A stretch of DNA of 64,000 bases from an uncultured Oscillospiraceae bacterium (GCA_934448295.1 CAKSEY010000009.1:60062-124061); one strand, 5' to 3'. Numbered from the stretch's first letter, positions 51,285-60,400 are shown. Numbers and translations are program-made. The notes: a model not told the origin generated them from the sequence alone.

Positions 51285-51303
51285 CTTTTTGTCCCTCTTA
51301 TAT

Positions 51304-51317
51304 AGTAATCGTTTACA
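51304..51317 (-). promoter_or_regulatory. cre/LacI-type operator in front of the MFS gene
   Basis: TGTAAACGATTACT on the minus strand fits the CcpA cre consensus TGWAANCGNTNWCA at 13 of 14 positions. It lies just downstream of the -10 box, a position typical of repression. Confidence 0.55.
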
Positions 51318-51327
51318 AACTGATGGT

Positions 51328-51356
51328 ATTTTATCATTTTTCGGGCGGTTTGTCAA
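51328..51356 (-). promoter_or_regulatory. Promoter of the MFS gene
   Basis: TTGACA (51351-51356), 17-bp spacer, TAAAAT (51328-51333) on the minus strand. Confidence 0.75.
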
Positions 51357-51370
51357 TCGTTTTTTTACAA

Positions 51371-51400
51371 AAAAACAGGCTCCGTCTGGAACCTGTTTTT
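51371..51400 (-). terminator. Terminator of the ABC-F/exonuclease/HAD operon
   Basis: AAAAACAGGCTCC (51371-51383) pairs with GGAACCTGTTTTT (51388-51400, one mismatch), T-rich on both sides. Confidence 0.85.
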
Positions 51401-51403
51401 GTA

Positions 51404-52108
51404 TTATCTGACGGAAGCGATATACTTTTCGGCGTCCTCGACCGTGCCCTGCGGGAATACTGACGCGTCCTTGTTTTCCGGATTCTCAAGGAACTCGTTC
51501 ACAAGGAACACCTTCATTCCAAGGGAAGCCGCGACCATATCCTCAGTGACATTGTTGCCGACCATAATGCAGTTTTCCGGCTTCTCGCCGATTTTGGCGA
51601 GAATCTCGCGGTAGTAGTCGGGATTCGGCTTGCAGTATGTACTGTTGTCGTAGTAGGTCACAAGCTCGAAATCCTCCGGCGCAAGACCGACCCAAGCCAT
51701 GCGCGTGCGCACTCCAGAGAGGGGGAAAATCGGGTTTGTCGCCAGCACCAGCTTCAGCCCGGAGGCTTTCAGCCTGTCCATGAGCGGCTTGTGATCCGGG
51801 CGGCGCCTCAGACAGCTCTGTATCGAGTCAAACTCATGTATATAGAAGTCGTCGCACTGGCTCTGCGCGTCCGGAAGCCCCTTGTTAAGCTCCCTGAATG
51901 TCTGCCAGAAAGCCTCGGAATTTGTGCGGCTGCCGTTGTTATTCACCATTGCGCCGGTGCCCGCCCAGACGGATTTTACAACGGATCTCGGGTCGTAGCC
52001 CAGCGGAGCCAGCTTCTTGCCCAGCCCGGCAAAGTACAGCTTTATGAAGTCCTCCTGTTCAAAGGGGAGCAGGGTTCCGTCAAGGTCAAACAGGACTGTT
52101 GTCAGCAT
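51404..52108 (-). CDS. HAD-superfamily hydrolase (phosphatase-like)
   Basis: 234 residues. HAD motif I is LFDLDGTLL, motif II Thr in LVLATNP, Lys in TYCKPNPDYY and motif IV Asp in NNVTEDMVAA. It has a C1-type helical cap (HEFDSIQSCLRRRPDHKPLM). These proteins dephosphorylate small metabolites; the substrate cannot be named. AAGGAG upstream of the ATG sets the start at 52108, inside the 3' end of the exonuclease gene (23-bp overlap), so the three genes ABC-F, exonuclease and HAD form one operon. Confidence 0.88.
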   Translation of the reverse strand: MLTTVLFDLDGTLLPFEQEDFIKLYFAGLGKKLAPLGYDPRSVVKSVWAGTGAMVNNNGSRTNSEAFWQTFRELNKGLPDAQSQCDDFYIHEFDSIQSCLRRRPDHKPLMDRLKASGLKLVLATNPIFPLSGVRTRMAWVGLAPEDFELVTYYDNSTYCKPNPDYYREILAKIGEKPENCIMVGNNVTEDMVAASLGMKVFLVNEFLENPENKDASVFPQGTVEDAEKYIASVR

Positions 52109-53036
52109 CGGTATTCTCCTTATTTTTAGCGGCACGGCGCTTTTCAAGGGCGGCGCGCTGCTTCTCTATCTTTTTCTGGTAGGACTGCTTCGCCTCGTCG
52201 TCGGATTTGTACACGGAGCGCGTAACAGTCCAGCGGTCGGCGGAGGCGCGCTTCGCCACCAGCTTCACGAGGAATTCCCCGTGCCCGGGGCAGGAGCAGA
52301 TGTTGTTCTTGCGGACTACCCCCAGCGAGAGCCATTCTCCGTTGGAGAGCGTTGTCCCGCACTCGGGGCAGGGGACTGCGGTGAGCTTTTCGTCCGATGT
52401 CATTTTGCGGATATCCGGAATATCGCGGAAAGCCTCCCGGGAGAGCACGGGTCTCTGACCCGGCGACATGGATGAGTACTCCGCAAGACCTTTCTTCATG
52501 TCAAGGCGGCGGCAGACCTCAAACGTGAACCATGCATCGTTCATAGCGTCGTGAGCCTTTGCGTCAAGCGGTATCTGGAGCCGCTCCACCGCGTCCTCCA
52601 GCGACCACTGCACGCGCTCGTTGTCGATCTGGTTCTTGTAGATAAGCTGGAGGTTCACATAATCGCTGCCGAATGACGGGTCAAGCCCGTGGAGCTCCAG
52701 ATTATCGGAGAGCATAGCAATATCGTCAAAGCCCCATGTGATTATGCGGAATTCCGGGGAGCACCACTCGCTGAATTTCCGGAAAGCCTCCGGGAATTTT
52801 TCGCCCTTTGCGAGCATTTCGCTGGTGATACCGGTTATCTTTTCGACATGGCGGTTCATTTTTTTGTAGTATTTCGGCGCAACGTTGATTTTCAGCTTGT
52901 CAACATAGTTGAAATTCTCGTCGCACTTTACGGCGCCTATCTGGATTATCTCCCCGCGGAGCAGCACAGGCTTGTCAACGGTGTGAGCGCGGTCGAAAGC
53001 CTGATTCCACTCCATGTCCAATATAATATAGTACAT
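52086..53036 (-). CDS. DnaQ-like 3'-5' exonuclease with C-terminal zinc-ribbon-like region
   Basis: 316 residues. DEDDh exonuclease motifs: IILDMEWNQ (D, E), the Asp in WGFDDIAML and AHDAMNDAWFT (H, D). After ~210 residues a CPECG...CSCPGHGEF segment suggests a zinc-binding module, and the tail is very Lys/Arg/Gln-rich (KKIEKQRAALEKRRAAKNK), likely nucleic-acid binding. The closest group is KapD/ERI-like exonucleases; the target may be RNA. The ATG at 53036 follows AAGGAG, which overlaps the stop of the ABC-F gene. Confidence 0.88.
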   Translation of the reverse strand: MYYIILDMEWNQAFDRAHTVDKPVLLRGEIIQIGAVKCDENFNYVDKLKINVAPKYYKKMNRHVEKITGITSEMLAKGEKFPEAFRKFSEWCSPEFRIITWGFDDIAMLSDNLELHGLDPSFGSDYVNLQLIYKNQIDNERVQWSLEDAVERLQIPLDAKAHDAMNDAWFTFEVCRRLDMKKGLAEYSSMSPGQRPVLSREAFRDIPDIRKMTSDEKLTAVPCPECGTTLSNGEWLSLGVVRKNNICSCPGHGEFLVKLVAKRASADRWTVTRSVYKSDDEAKQSYQKKIEKQRAALEKRRAAKNKENTDADNSPV

Positions 53037-53046
53037 CTGCGGCTCC

Positions 53047-54660
53047 TTACAGCATGAGCTTTCCGCCGACATTCTCGTGGCGCCATGCAACGAAGTCGTC
53101 GTAGCTTCCCTGGCGGTCGAGGCAGCCGTTTTCGGTTATCTCGATAATGCGGTTTGCCGCAGTCTCAAGTATCTCATGGTCGTGGGAAGAAAATAGCAGG
53201 TTGCCCTTGAACTCAGACAGACCGTTGTTGACAGCGGTGATGCTTTCAAGGTCGAGGTGGTTCGTGGGGCGGTCGAGAATGAGCACGTTGCTCTGGAACA
53301 GCATCATTCTGGAGAACATACAGCGCACCTTTTCGCCGCCGGAGAGCACGTTCACCGGCTTGAACGCGTCATCGCCGCTGAACAGCATACGCCCGAGGAA
53401 TCCGCGCAGGTAGCTCTCAGTCTCGTCTTTGGAGTACTGGCGCATCCAGTCGATGATGGAAAGCTGGCAGTTGTCGAAGAAAGCGCTGTTGTCGTTCGGG
53501 AAGTAGCTTACCGAGGTGGTGGAGCCCCACTTGAACGTACCTTCGTCCGGCTGGAGTTCCTCCATGAGTATTTTGAACAGAGTGGTCACCGCGATCTCGT
53601 TGTTTCCAACGAACGCTATCTTGTCGCCCTTGCCCACCGTGAAGCTTACGTTGTTGAGCACCTTGACTCCGTCGACGGTCTTGGAAAGCCCCGTGACCTG
53701 GAGTATGTCCTTGCCGACCTCGCGCTCCATGTCGAAGGCGATGTAGGGGTATTTTCTGGAGGAAGCGGGCAGCTCCTCAACGGTTAGCTTGTCGATAAGC
53801 TTGCGGCGGGAGGTCGCCTGCTTGGACTTTGACTTGTTCGCGGAGAACCGCGCGATAAAGTTCTGGAGCTCCTTTATCTTTTCCTCGGCGCGCTTGTTCT
53901 GCTGCTTTATCATGCGCTGAATGAGCTGCGAGGACTCGTACCAGAACTCATAGTTGCCGACGTACATCTTTATCTTGCCGTAGTCGATATCAACGATGTG
54001 GGTGCAGACGTTGTTCAGGAAGTGGCGGTCATGGGATACAACGATAACTGTACCGAAGTATTCCGCGAGGAAGTCCTCCAGCCATGAAACCGCTTCAACG
54101 TCGAGGTGGTTGGTAGGCTCGTCCATCAGGATAATGTCGGGGTTTCCGAACAGGCACTGTGCGAGCAGCACCTTTACCTTTTCGTTACCGGTGAGGGAAT
54201 CCATCTTCTGGGAGAGAATCTCCTCCGGAAGTCCCAGACCCTGAATCAGCTTGGAAGCGTCGGATTCAGCCTCCCAGCCGTTGAGCTCTGCGAATTCCGC
54301 TTCCAGCTCGGAAGCGCGGGTGCCGTCCTCCTCGGAGAAATCCTCCTTGGCGTAGAGCGCGTCCTTTTCCTGCATGATGTCGTAGAGGCGCTTGTTGCCG
54401 AGGATGACGGTGTCCTGAACGGTGTAGTCGTCGAACGCGTAGTGATCCTGGCGCAGCACGGACATACGCAGCTCAGCGGGCTTGGAAACGGAGCCCTTTG
54501 TGGGCTCCAGGTCGCCGCAGAGCACCTTCAGGAATGTGGATTTTCCTGCGCCGTTTGCTCCGATAACGCCGTAGCAGTTGCCGGCGGTGAATTTAAGGTC
54601 TACGTCCTTGAAAAGAAGCTGTCCGCCGAAGCTGACGCTTACATCAGATACTGTAATCAA
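53047..54660 (-). CDS. ABC-F family ATPase (YbiT-like) with degenerate second ATPase site
   Basis: 537 residues, two nucleotide-binding domains, no membrane span. NBD1: Walker A GANGAGKS (34-41) and Walker B LMDEPTNHLD intact, signature LTGNE (156-160). The linker 245-300 is the charged P-site-tRNA-interaction motif (QNKRAEEKIKELQNFIARFS). NBD2: Walker A reads GNNEIAVTT (352-360) with Val358 instead of Lys, and Walker B DRPT with Arg464 in place of the catalytic Glu; the signature LSGGE (439-443) is intact. ABC-F proteins act on ribosomes to rescue stalls or give antibiotic resistance. The start is a TTG with AAGGAG 8 nt upstream. Confidence 0.9.
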   Translation of the reverse strand: MITVSDVSVSFGGQLLFKDVDLKFTAGNCYGVIGANGAGKSTFLKVLCGDLEPTKGSVSKPAELRMSVLRQDHYAFDDYTVQDTVILGNKRLYDIMQEKDALYAKEDFSEEDGTRASELEAEFAELNGWEAESDASKLIQGLGLPEEILSQKMDSLTGNEKVKVLLAQCLFGNPDIILMDEPTNHLDVEAVSWLEDFLAEYFGTVIVVSHDRHFLNNVCTHIVDIDYGKIKMYVGNYEFWYESSQLIQRMIKQQNKRAEEKIKELQNFIARFSANKSKSKQATSRRKLIDKLTVEELPASSRKYPYIAFDMEREVGKDILQVTGLSKTVDGVKVLNNVSFTVGKGDKIAFVGNNEIAVTTLFKILMEELQPDEGTFKWGSTTSVSYFPNDNSAFFDNCQLSIIDWMRQYSKDETESYLRGFLGRMLFSGDDAFKPVNVLSGGEKVRCMFSRMMLFQSNVLILDRPTNHLDLESITAVNNGLSEFKGNLLFSSHDHEILETAANRIIEITENGCLDRQGSYDDFVAWRHENVGGKLML

Positions 54661-54714
54661 ATCTAATTCTCCTTTATCTTGTATAATATCGTCTATGAAA
54701 ACACATACAATATT

Positions 54715-54743
54715 AGTATAGCATATTCTTCAGTATTTTACAA
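54715..54743 (-). promoter_or_regulatory. Promoter of the ABC-F operon
   Basis: TTGTAA (54738-54743), 17-bp spacer, TATACT (54715-54720) on the minus strand. Confidence 0.65.
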
Positions 54744-54921
54744 GTGCTTTGGCAAGATTTTTCCGAATAATGTGCAGCGGGAAAAAAGGTTTTACATCAT
54801 GGGGTAGTTGCTTTTCCCATAAGCTGCGGCTTTTCCTATTAACCCGTAACGTAAATTATGCCGGACGTCCGCCGAAAAGCAAGTTTTAGATGTTATTTAG
54901 TCCAAAGTTTATGAATTAATA

Positions 54922-54950
54922 TTGACAATCAATAGAGTTTGGATTATAAT
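54922..54950 (+). promoter_or_regulatory. Full-consensus promoter of the hybrid kinase gene
   Basis: TTGACA (54922-54927), 17-bp spacer, TATAAT (54945-54950). The 345-bp gap between the ABC-F and kinase genes holds this, the ABC-F promoter and nothing else I can name. Confidence 0.85.
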
Positions 54951-55005
54951 GTAAATAAGCGTGGATCGAAAGAAGCGCGATAAAAAACGGTTTAAGGGGT
55001 AAATT

Positions 55006-57240
55006 ATGGAAAGCAGCGATAATGTAAAGCGCCAGGTGCTGCTTATTTTGGTAGTGTTCGCGGCAATTATGGCTTTGGGTCTGTCCGGATTTTTTGAGAT
55101 TTTCGGGACATACAACGACAATTCTCTGTATCAGGAACGGCTGCAGCAGATGCGCGAGGTTACTGGTCAGCTTTTTGAGAATATAGACAACCTTGTAGGC
55201 ACTCAGTGGAATACGGCAGATATTCAGCTAAATTTTATCGAGCACGAAAAGCCCGGCACTGCTGAGGAGCTCCGGGACTTCATGGCGAACCAGGTCAGGA
55301 TGTTCAACTTTGACAAGGTGAACGGCGACCTCATCGCGGTTGACGACAAGGGGCGCTATTATACTCAGAATGGCATACAGGGTCCGCTTACAGCCATGAA
55401 GTACCTGATCGACCGTCCCGAGCGGACGAGCTTTGTCTCCGGGTCTATGGTCACGAGGGAAACCAAGATGTACTTCCTTAACCGCCTGGAGAAGCCGTTT
55501 GAAATGCGCTGCGGCAATAAAACTGTATCCGTCATATATTATGGGACGGCGCGCGATATGAACGAGCTCGACCCGTACTTCGTGTGCAGCGCCTATGATG
55601 GAAACAACAGCGTTTATGTTATAAACAGCAGCGGCGAAAGGCTGTTCAACGGAAACGGCAGCGACCTTATCAAGGGGTACAATACATATTCGGTGCTGCG
55701 AAAGATGAATTATCTCCACGGCTCGTCCTTTGATGAAGCGCAGAAGGAGCTTCAGGAAAACAGAGTGGCATATTCGAACGCGATCCTTGACGGCGAGGAA
55801 TATTATTACTCCTTATATAATATGAAAAATGCGGACTGGATGCTGCTGTTTCTGGTGCCGTCCGACCTGGTTGCAACTGATACGGTGCTGCTTATCAACA
55901 CAACGCTGAGGCTCGTGCTTGTTTTTTCGCTTGTGCTGATATCCGTGTGCGTATCCGTAGTACTGCTGATACTTGAGGTAAAGCAGAAGCAGGCAATCGA
56001 CACTGAGCGGCGCAACAACGAGGCGCTTGCAAGCGTCAACGAAAAGCTGAGGGTCGTCGCCGAATCAGCAGAATCCGCCAACAGGGCAAAGAGCGCGTTC
56101 CTGTCGAATATGTCGCACGATATACGCACTCCGATGAACGCGATAGTAGGTCTTGGCAGCCTGATGGAGCGGGAGCAGAACGTCCCGGAAAAGATGCGGG
56201 GGTACGTCCGCAAGATACAGCTTGCAAGCAATCATCTGCTTGGGCTGATAAACGACATTCTGGATATGAGCCGCATTGAGTCCGGCGAGATATGCCTTAA
56301 CATCGAGCCGGTGAGCCTTTCCGAACAGATAGGGCAGATCGACAATCTGATACGCCCGCAGATAAACGAGCGCGGTCAGGAGTTCACGATACAGAAAGAC
56401 AATATCACGCATGACTGCCTTATGTGCGATGGAATGAGGCTGCGGCAGATCATTCTGAATCTTCTGTCAAATGCCATAAAATACACTCCGCTTGGCGGAA
56501 AAATATGCTTTTCCCTGTCTGAGCAGCCGTGCGACGTCCCAGACCATGCCAGATTCCTGATAACCGTGTCGGATACCGGATGCGGAATGACGCCGGAATA
56601 TGTGGAGCATATCTTTGAGCCTTTCTCCCGCGCTGAGAATTCCGTTACCAACAAGATACAGGGAACCGGTCTCGGCATGGCGATAACTAAGAAAATCGTT
56701 GACCTTATGGGCGGAGAGATCCGGGTGAGCAGCGAGCTTAATAAAGGCAGTACGTTTGAAATAACCCTTGACCTGCGGATAGACAAGGAGCATAAAGGCG
56801 CTGACAAAGCCGTGGCAGACAAAATTGCGTCTGAGGCTGAAAACGGCTCAGTGCTTAAGGGGCTTAAATTCCTCTGCGCTGAGGATAACGATATGAACGC
56901 GGAGATACTGAGGGCTATTTTACAGGCGCATGGCGCTTCAGGCGAGATATATTCCAACGGCGAGGAGATCGTTAAGGCGTTCCAGCAGGCAAAGCCCGGG
57001 GACTTTGACGCGATACTCATGGACGTGCAGATGCCCAGAATGAACGGGCTTGAAGCAACGCGTGCCATTCGGGGCGGCAGCAATCCTCTTGGCAAAACGA
57101 TCCCTATTTTTGCGATGACTGCCAATGCATTTTCTGACGATATCCGCAACAGCATTGCCGCCGGAATGGATTCCCATATTTCCAAGCCTATTGATATTAC
57201 ATTCATGGAGAAGGAAGTCAGGAGGGTGCTGCATAAATAA
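55006..57240 (+). CDS. Membrane hybrid sensor histidine kinase with C-terminal receiver
   Basis: 744 residues: TM1 at ~8-30, an extracellular sensor (~35-290), TM2 at ~295-322, a coiled coil, HisKA with phosphorylatable His371 in NMSHDIRTPMNAI, HATPase_c (GTGLGMAITKKIV, DTGCGMTPEYVEHIFEPFS) and a receiver domain with Asp673 in AILMDVQMPRMNG. There is no HPt domain, so phosphate must pass to another protein, or the receiver may inhibit the kinase. No response regulator is adjacent. AAGGGG lies 7 nt before the ATG; the promoter is fully consensus. Confidence 0.93.
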   Translation: MESSDNVKRQVLLILVVFAAIMALGLSGFFEIFGTYNDNSLYQERLQQMREVTGQLFENIDNLVGTQWNTADIQLNFIEHEKPGTAEELRDFMANQVRMFNFDKVNGDLIAVDDKGRYYTQNGIQGPLTAMKYLIDRPERTSFVSGSMVTRETKMYFLNRLEKPFEMRCGNKTVSVIYYGTARDMNELDPYFVCSAYDGNNSVYVINSSGERLFNGNGSDLIKGYNTYSVLRKMNYLHGSSFDEAQKELQENRVAYSNAILDGEEYYYSLYNMKNADWMLLFLVPSDLVATDTVLLINTTLRLVLVFSLVLISVCVSVVLLILEVKQKQAIDTERRNNEALASVNEKLRVVAESAESANRAKSAFLSNMSHDIRTPMNAIVGLGSLMEREQNVPEKMRGYVRKIQLASNHLLGLINDILDMSRIESGEICLNIEPVSLSEQIGQIDNLIRPQINERGQEFTIQKDNITHDCLMCDGMRLRQIILNLLSNAIKYTPLGGKICFSLSEQPCDVPDHARFLITVSDTGCGMTPEYVEHIFEPFSRAENSVTNKIQGTGLGMAITKKIVDLMGGEIRVSSELNKGSTFEITLDLRIDKEHKGADKAVADKIASEAENGSVLKGLKFLCAEDNDMNAEILRAILQAHGASGEIYSNGEEIVKAFQQAKPGDFDAILMDVQMPRMNGLEATRAIRGGSNPLGKTIPIFAMTANAFSDDIRNSIAAGMDSHISKPIDITFMEKEVRRVLHK

Positions 57241-57297
57241 ATCAGGGTTGCATGTGCGTTGATAATGCCGTGCAGTCTGTTTACCATGAAATGATTG

Positions 57298-57333
57298 AAG
57301 CCGCCGGGCAGGCTTCAGTCCGGCGGCTTTTTC
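57298..57333 (+). terminator. Terminator of the hybrid kinase gene
   Basis: AAGCCGCCGG (57298-57307) pairs with CCGGCGGCTT (57320-57329), then TTT. Confidence 0.85.
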
Positions 57334-57484
57334 CTATGCGAGTTATCATTTGGTGAACGTCACAGCGGTGTGCATTACTGCCGATTATTCCGATAATATG
57401 CGCCACCGAGACAGATGTGCTGCTTTCTACAAAGTGGATTCAACAAGCTCGCCTGACGGACTGAACAAAGCTTTAGACAGACTG

Positions 57485-57508
57485 GAGCCCTCCCGGGTGG
57501 GAGGGCTC
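57485..57508 (-). terminator. Terminator of the Cys/Gly-rich peptide gene
   Basis: GAGCCCTCCC (57485-57494) pairs with GGGAGGGCTC (57499-57508) around a 4-nt loop; there is no long T-run. The 150 bp before it (57334-57484) show no gene. Confidence 0.65.
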
Positions 57509-57528
57509 GTAGTTATTCCGGAAGCCTA

Positions 57529-57684
57529 TCAGCAGCCGCAGCCGTTGTTGTTTCCGCAGCCGCAGCCACCGCCGCAGCCGTTGTCGCAGCCGTTTCCGCA
57601 GCCATTACCACAGCCACAGAACAGGATAAGGATAAGGATGATGATCCAGCAGCAGTTGCCGCCGCCAACGTTGAAGCATGACAT
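57529..57684 (-). CDS. 51-residue membrane-anchored Cys/Gly/Asn-rich peptide
   Basis: The peptide starts MSCFNVGGGNCCW, has one very hydrophobic helix (IIILILILF, residues 14-22), then a 29-residue tail of GCGNGCGNGCDNGCGG type; 12 of 51 residues are Cys. AGGAGG lies 7 nt before the ATG at 57684. It resembles the high-cysteine chorion-like or spore-surface small proteins of Clostridia by composition only. CATACTAT at 57752-57759 (minus strand) is close to a SigE-type -10, hinting at sporulation control, but no -35 is clear. The antisense reading (QP-rich) is an artefact. Confidence 0.7.
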   Translation of the reverse strand: MSCFNVGGGNCCWIIILILILFCGCGNGCGNGCDNGCGGGCGCGNNNGCGC

Positions 57685-57858
57685 ATTCGTGTCCTCCTAT
57701 GAAATGTCTGGAAACGTTCCGCTTCCCTTTGAAGCTTCCGTTTCATAGTACATAGTATGCAATCGGAAAAAATCTGTTACAGAAATATTTTCTATAAAAT
57801 GAAATATAACCCATAAATCCGCACATACTATATACACACACACAAGGAGGTCACAAAC

Positions 57859-60216
57859 ATGAATTCTATCAGCGGATTTAATGACAGTGCGATAAAGGCG
57901 CTGAACGCGGCGCTGGGCGCGGCAATGGGCTGCGGACATACCTACATTGGCAGCGAACACCTGCTGTACGGTCTGACTTCTGACGAAAGCTTTCCGTCTG
58001 CGGTGTTCCTGAAAAAATACGGGGTCGGCAGGAACGAGGTCCTCCATAAGCTGGAGCTTCTCGTGGGAAAGGGCAGACCCACCAGGCTCACCCTCAACGA
58101 CCTTACGCCGCGCAGCCGCAGGCTTATGGAAAACGCGCTTTCCTACGCTTCCGGCGAGGATCAGCGCAAGGCGGGGACCGAGCATATTCTCCGGGCGATA
58201 GTGCTTGACCGGGAAAGCTACGGCTGGAGGATCCTCGCGGAGCTTGGCGTGAATCAGGTGAAACTCGCCGGGGAGGTCTGCGCAAGGCGATGGTCGGAGC
58301 CGGAATTCCAGCAGAGCGAAAAGGACAGGCGCGCGAAATACCCGGCGCTCTCCAAGTACGGAAGAGACCTCACGGAGCTTGCATTTCTCGGAAAACTCGA
58401 CCCGGTCATAGGGCGCGAGCAGGAAACCGAGCGGCTTATCCGCGTGCTTCTGCGGCGCTGCAAGAATAATCCCTGCCTTATCGGGGACGCGGGCGTGGGA
58501 AAGACTGCGGTAGTGGAAGGTCTTGCGCAGAGAATAGCCGCAGGAGCCGTCCCGCAGGGACTCCAGGGGAAGCGGATATATTCCCTCGATCTGACCGCCA
58601 TGCTTGCCGGCGCAAAATACCGCGGGGATTTTGAAGAGCGGCTCCGCAGCGTTATTGAGGAGGCCTCCGGCAGCAAAAGTATAATAATGTTCATTGACGA
58701 GCTTCACAGCATAGTCGGAACCGGCGCCGCAGAGGGCGCGATAGACGCGGCAAATATCCTGAAGCCCCAGCTTGCCCGGGGGGAGATATGCCTGATAGGC
58801 GCCACGACCACCGAGGAATACCGCAGGTTCATTGAAAAGGACGGCGCGCTTGAGCGGAGATTCCAGCCGATAAATGTGGAACAGCCGACCGACCGTCAGA
58901 CAGTTGAGATACTGCGGGGAATGCGCCGCAGCTACGAGCAGCACCACTGCGTGACCATCACTGACGGAGCGCTTGACGAAGCCGTGCGGCTTTCGGTGCG
59001 ATTTATTCCTGAAAGGAGACTTCCCGACAAGGCGCTTGACCTGATCGACGAGGCTGCGGCGCGGGTGCGTGCCGGCGGGAATGAAGCGCCGTATGCCGCG
59101 CGCCTGGCTGAAGTGCGGCGGCTGATAGCTCTGGCGAATGGCACTGCTGAGATAGAAAAGCTCCGCGCCGAGGAATTCAAGCTGATACGGGCGCTGAATT
59201 CCGATTCGACCAGCGTTGTTGATAAGCCGCAGATAGCCCAGGCTGTTTCTGCGATAACCGGTGTCCCTGTGGAGCGGCTCACGGAGAGCGAAGCGGCGCG
59301 GCTTTCCGGGCTGGAGGACGAGCTGAAAAAACGCGTGGTCGGTCAGGATAAAGCGGTTGAGCTGGTTGCAAATGCAGTGCGGCGCGGCAGAACAGGTCTT
59401 AAAGAACCGAACCGCCCGATCTGCTCGTTCCTGTTCCTCGGGCAGACCGGGGTAGGCAAAACCGAGCTTGCCAAGGCTCTTGCCGAGGCGGTATTCGGCG
59501 ATGAAAAGCGGCTGATACGCTTTGATATGTCGGAATTTATGGAAAAGCACTCGGTCTCCAAGCTGATAGGTTCGCCCCCGGGATATGTCGGCTTTGAGGA
59601 GGAGGGGCAGCTAATAAAGCGCGTGCGCAGCGCTCCGTATTCCGTGGTGCTTTTTGACGAGGTCGAAAAGGCACACCCGGACGTGCTGAATCTGCTGCTC
59701 CAGATCCTGGAGGAAGGAACGCTAACCGCCGCGGACGGCAGGCAGGCTGATTTCCGCAGCGCCATTGTAATAATGACGGGAAACATCGGCGCCCAGGAGC
59801 TCTCAAAGAACGCGATGGGCTTCGGGGAGCAGACCGGCGGCGAAGCGGACGTCATGCGCGAGCTGAAAAAGCAGTTCAGCCCGGAGCTTATCAACAGGAT
59901 AGACAACGTGGTCGTATTCAAGAAGCTTGGCGAGGAACAGCTGGAAGCAGTTTGCCGTATTCTGCTCGGGAAGCTATCGCACCGTGCTGAAAGCTGCGGG
60001 ATCGAGCTGAGCTTCACCGATGAAACAGTGAAGCACCTCTGCCACGACAGCAGCGAACGCAGCATGGGAGCGCGTCCGCTTCGCAGGACAATAACCGCCG
60101 AGATCGAGGATATGCTTTGCCGGCTGATGATCTCCGGGGGGCTGAAAAGCGGCAGCAGGGCAGAGGTCTGCGAAGAGTTCGGGCAGCTTTCCGTAAAGGT
60201 TATGTCAACTCAGTAA
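57859..60216 (+). CDS. ClpA/ClpC-type AAA+ unfoldase with very short middle domain
   Basis: 785 residues: a Clp N-domain with two repeats (~1-145), AAA-1 with Walker A GDAGVGKTAV and Walker B IMFIDELHS, a linker of only ~25 residues (RLIALANGTAEIEKLRAEEF) where ClpC has its ~40-residue coiled-coil M-domain or ClpB a long one, AAA-2 with GQTGVGKTELAKAL and VLFDEVEKAHP, and AMGFGEQ at the site of the ClpP-binding loop (M-G-F instead of V/I-G-F/L). It probably feeds ClpP without an MecB-type adaptor. No CtsR box is seen. AAGGAGG lies upstream of the ATG. Confidence 0.9.
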   Translation: MNSISGFNDSAIKALNAALGAAMGCGHTYIGSEHLLYGLTSDESFPSAVFLKKYGVGRNEVLHKLELLVGKGRPTRLTLNDLTPRSRRLMENALSYASGEDQRKAGTEHILRAIVLDRESYGWRILAELGVNQVKLAGEVCARRWSEPEFQQSEKDRRAKYPALSKYGRDLTELAFLGKLDPVIGREQETERLIRVLLRRCKNNPCLIGDAGVGKTAVVEGLAQRIAAGAVPQGLQGKRIYSLDLTAMLAGAKYRGDFEERLRSVIEEASGSKSIIMFIDELHSIVGTGAAEGAIDAANILKPQLARGEICLIGATTTEEYRRFIEKDGALERRFQPINVEQPTDRQTVEILRGMRRSYEQHHCVTITDGALDEAVRLSVRFIPERRLPDKALDLIDEAAARVRAGGNEAPYAARLAEVRRLIALANGTAEIEKLRAEEFKLIRALNSDSTSVVDKPQIAQAVSAITGVPVERLTESEAARLSGLEDELKKRVVGQDKAVELVANAVRRGRTGLKEPNRPICSFLFLGQTGVGKTELAKALAEAVFGDEKRLIRFDMSEFMEKHSVSKLIGSPPGYVGFEEEGQLIKRVRSAPYSVVLFDEVEKAHPDVLNLLLQILEEGTLTAADGRQADFRSAIVIMTGNIGAQELSKNAMGFGEQTGGEADVMRELKKQFSPELINRIDNVVVFKKLGEEQLEAVCRILLGKLSHRAESCGIELSFTDETVKHLCHDSSERSMGARPLRRTITAEIEDMLCRLMISGGLKSGSRAEVCEEFGQLSVKVMSTQ

Positions 60217-60245
60217 AAAAAAATTAAATTTTTTTGAAAAAACAC

Positions 60246-60274
60246 TTGACAAACCGGAAAAAACGTGTTATAAT
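60246..60274 (+). promoter_or_regulatory. Full-consensus promoter of tRNA-fMet
   Basis: TTGACA (60246-60251), 17-bp spacer, TATAAT (60269-60274), about 38 bp before the mature tRNA end. Confidence 0.85.
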
Positions 60275-60318
60275 ATATGAGTGCTCAGGAGAAAACAAAA
60301 ATCCTGAACACCCAATAT

Positions 60319-60395
<77 letters not shown>

Positions 60396-60400
60396 CTTCT

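Noticed and set aside
57350..57748. + strand frame rich in Gln/Pro (QPQP repeats)
   Set aside because: It is the antisense of the GC-rich Cys/Gly codons of the small peptide at 57529-57684 and has no ribosome binding site.
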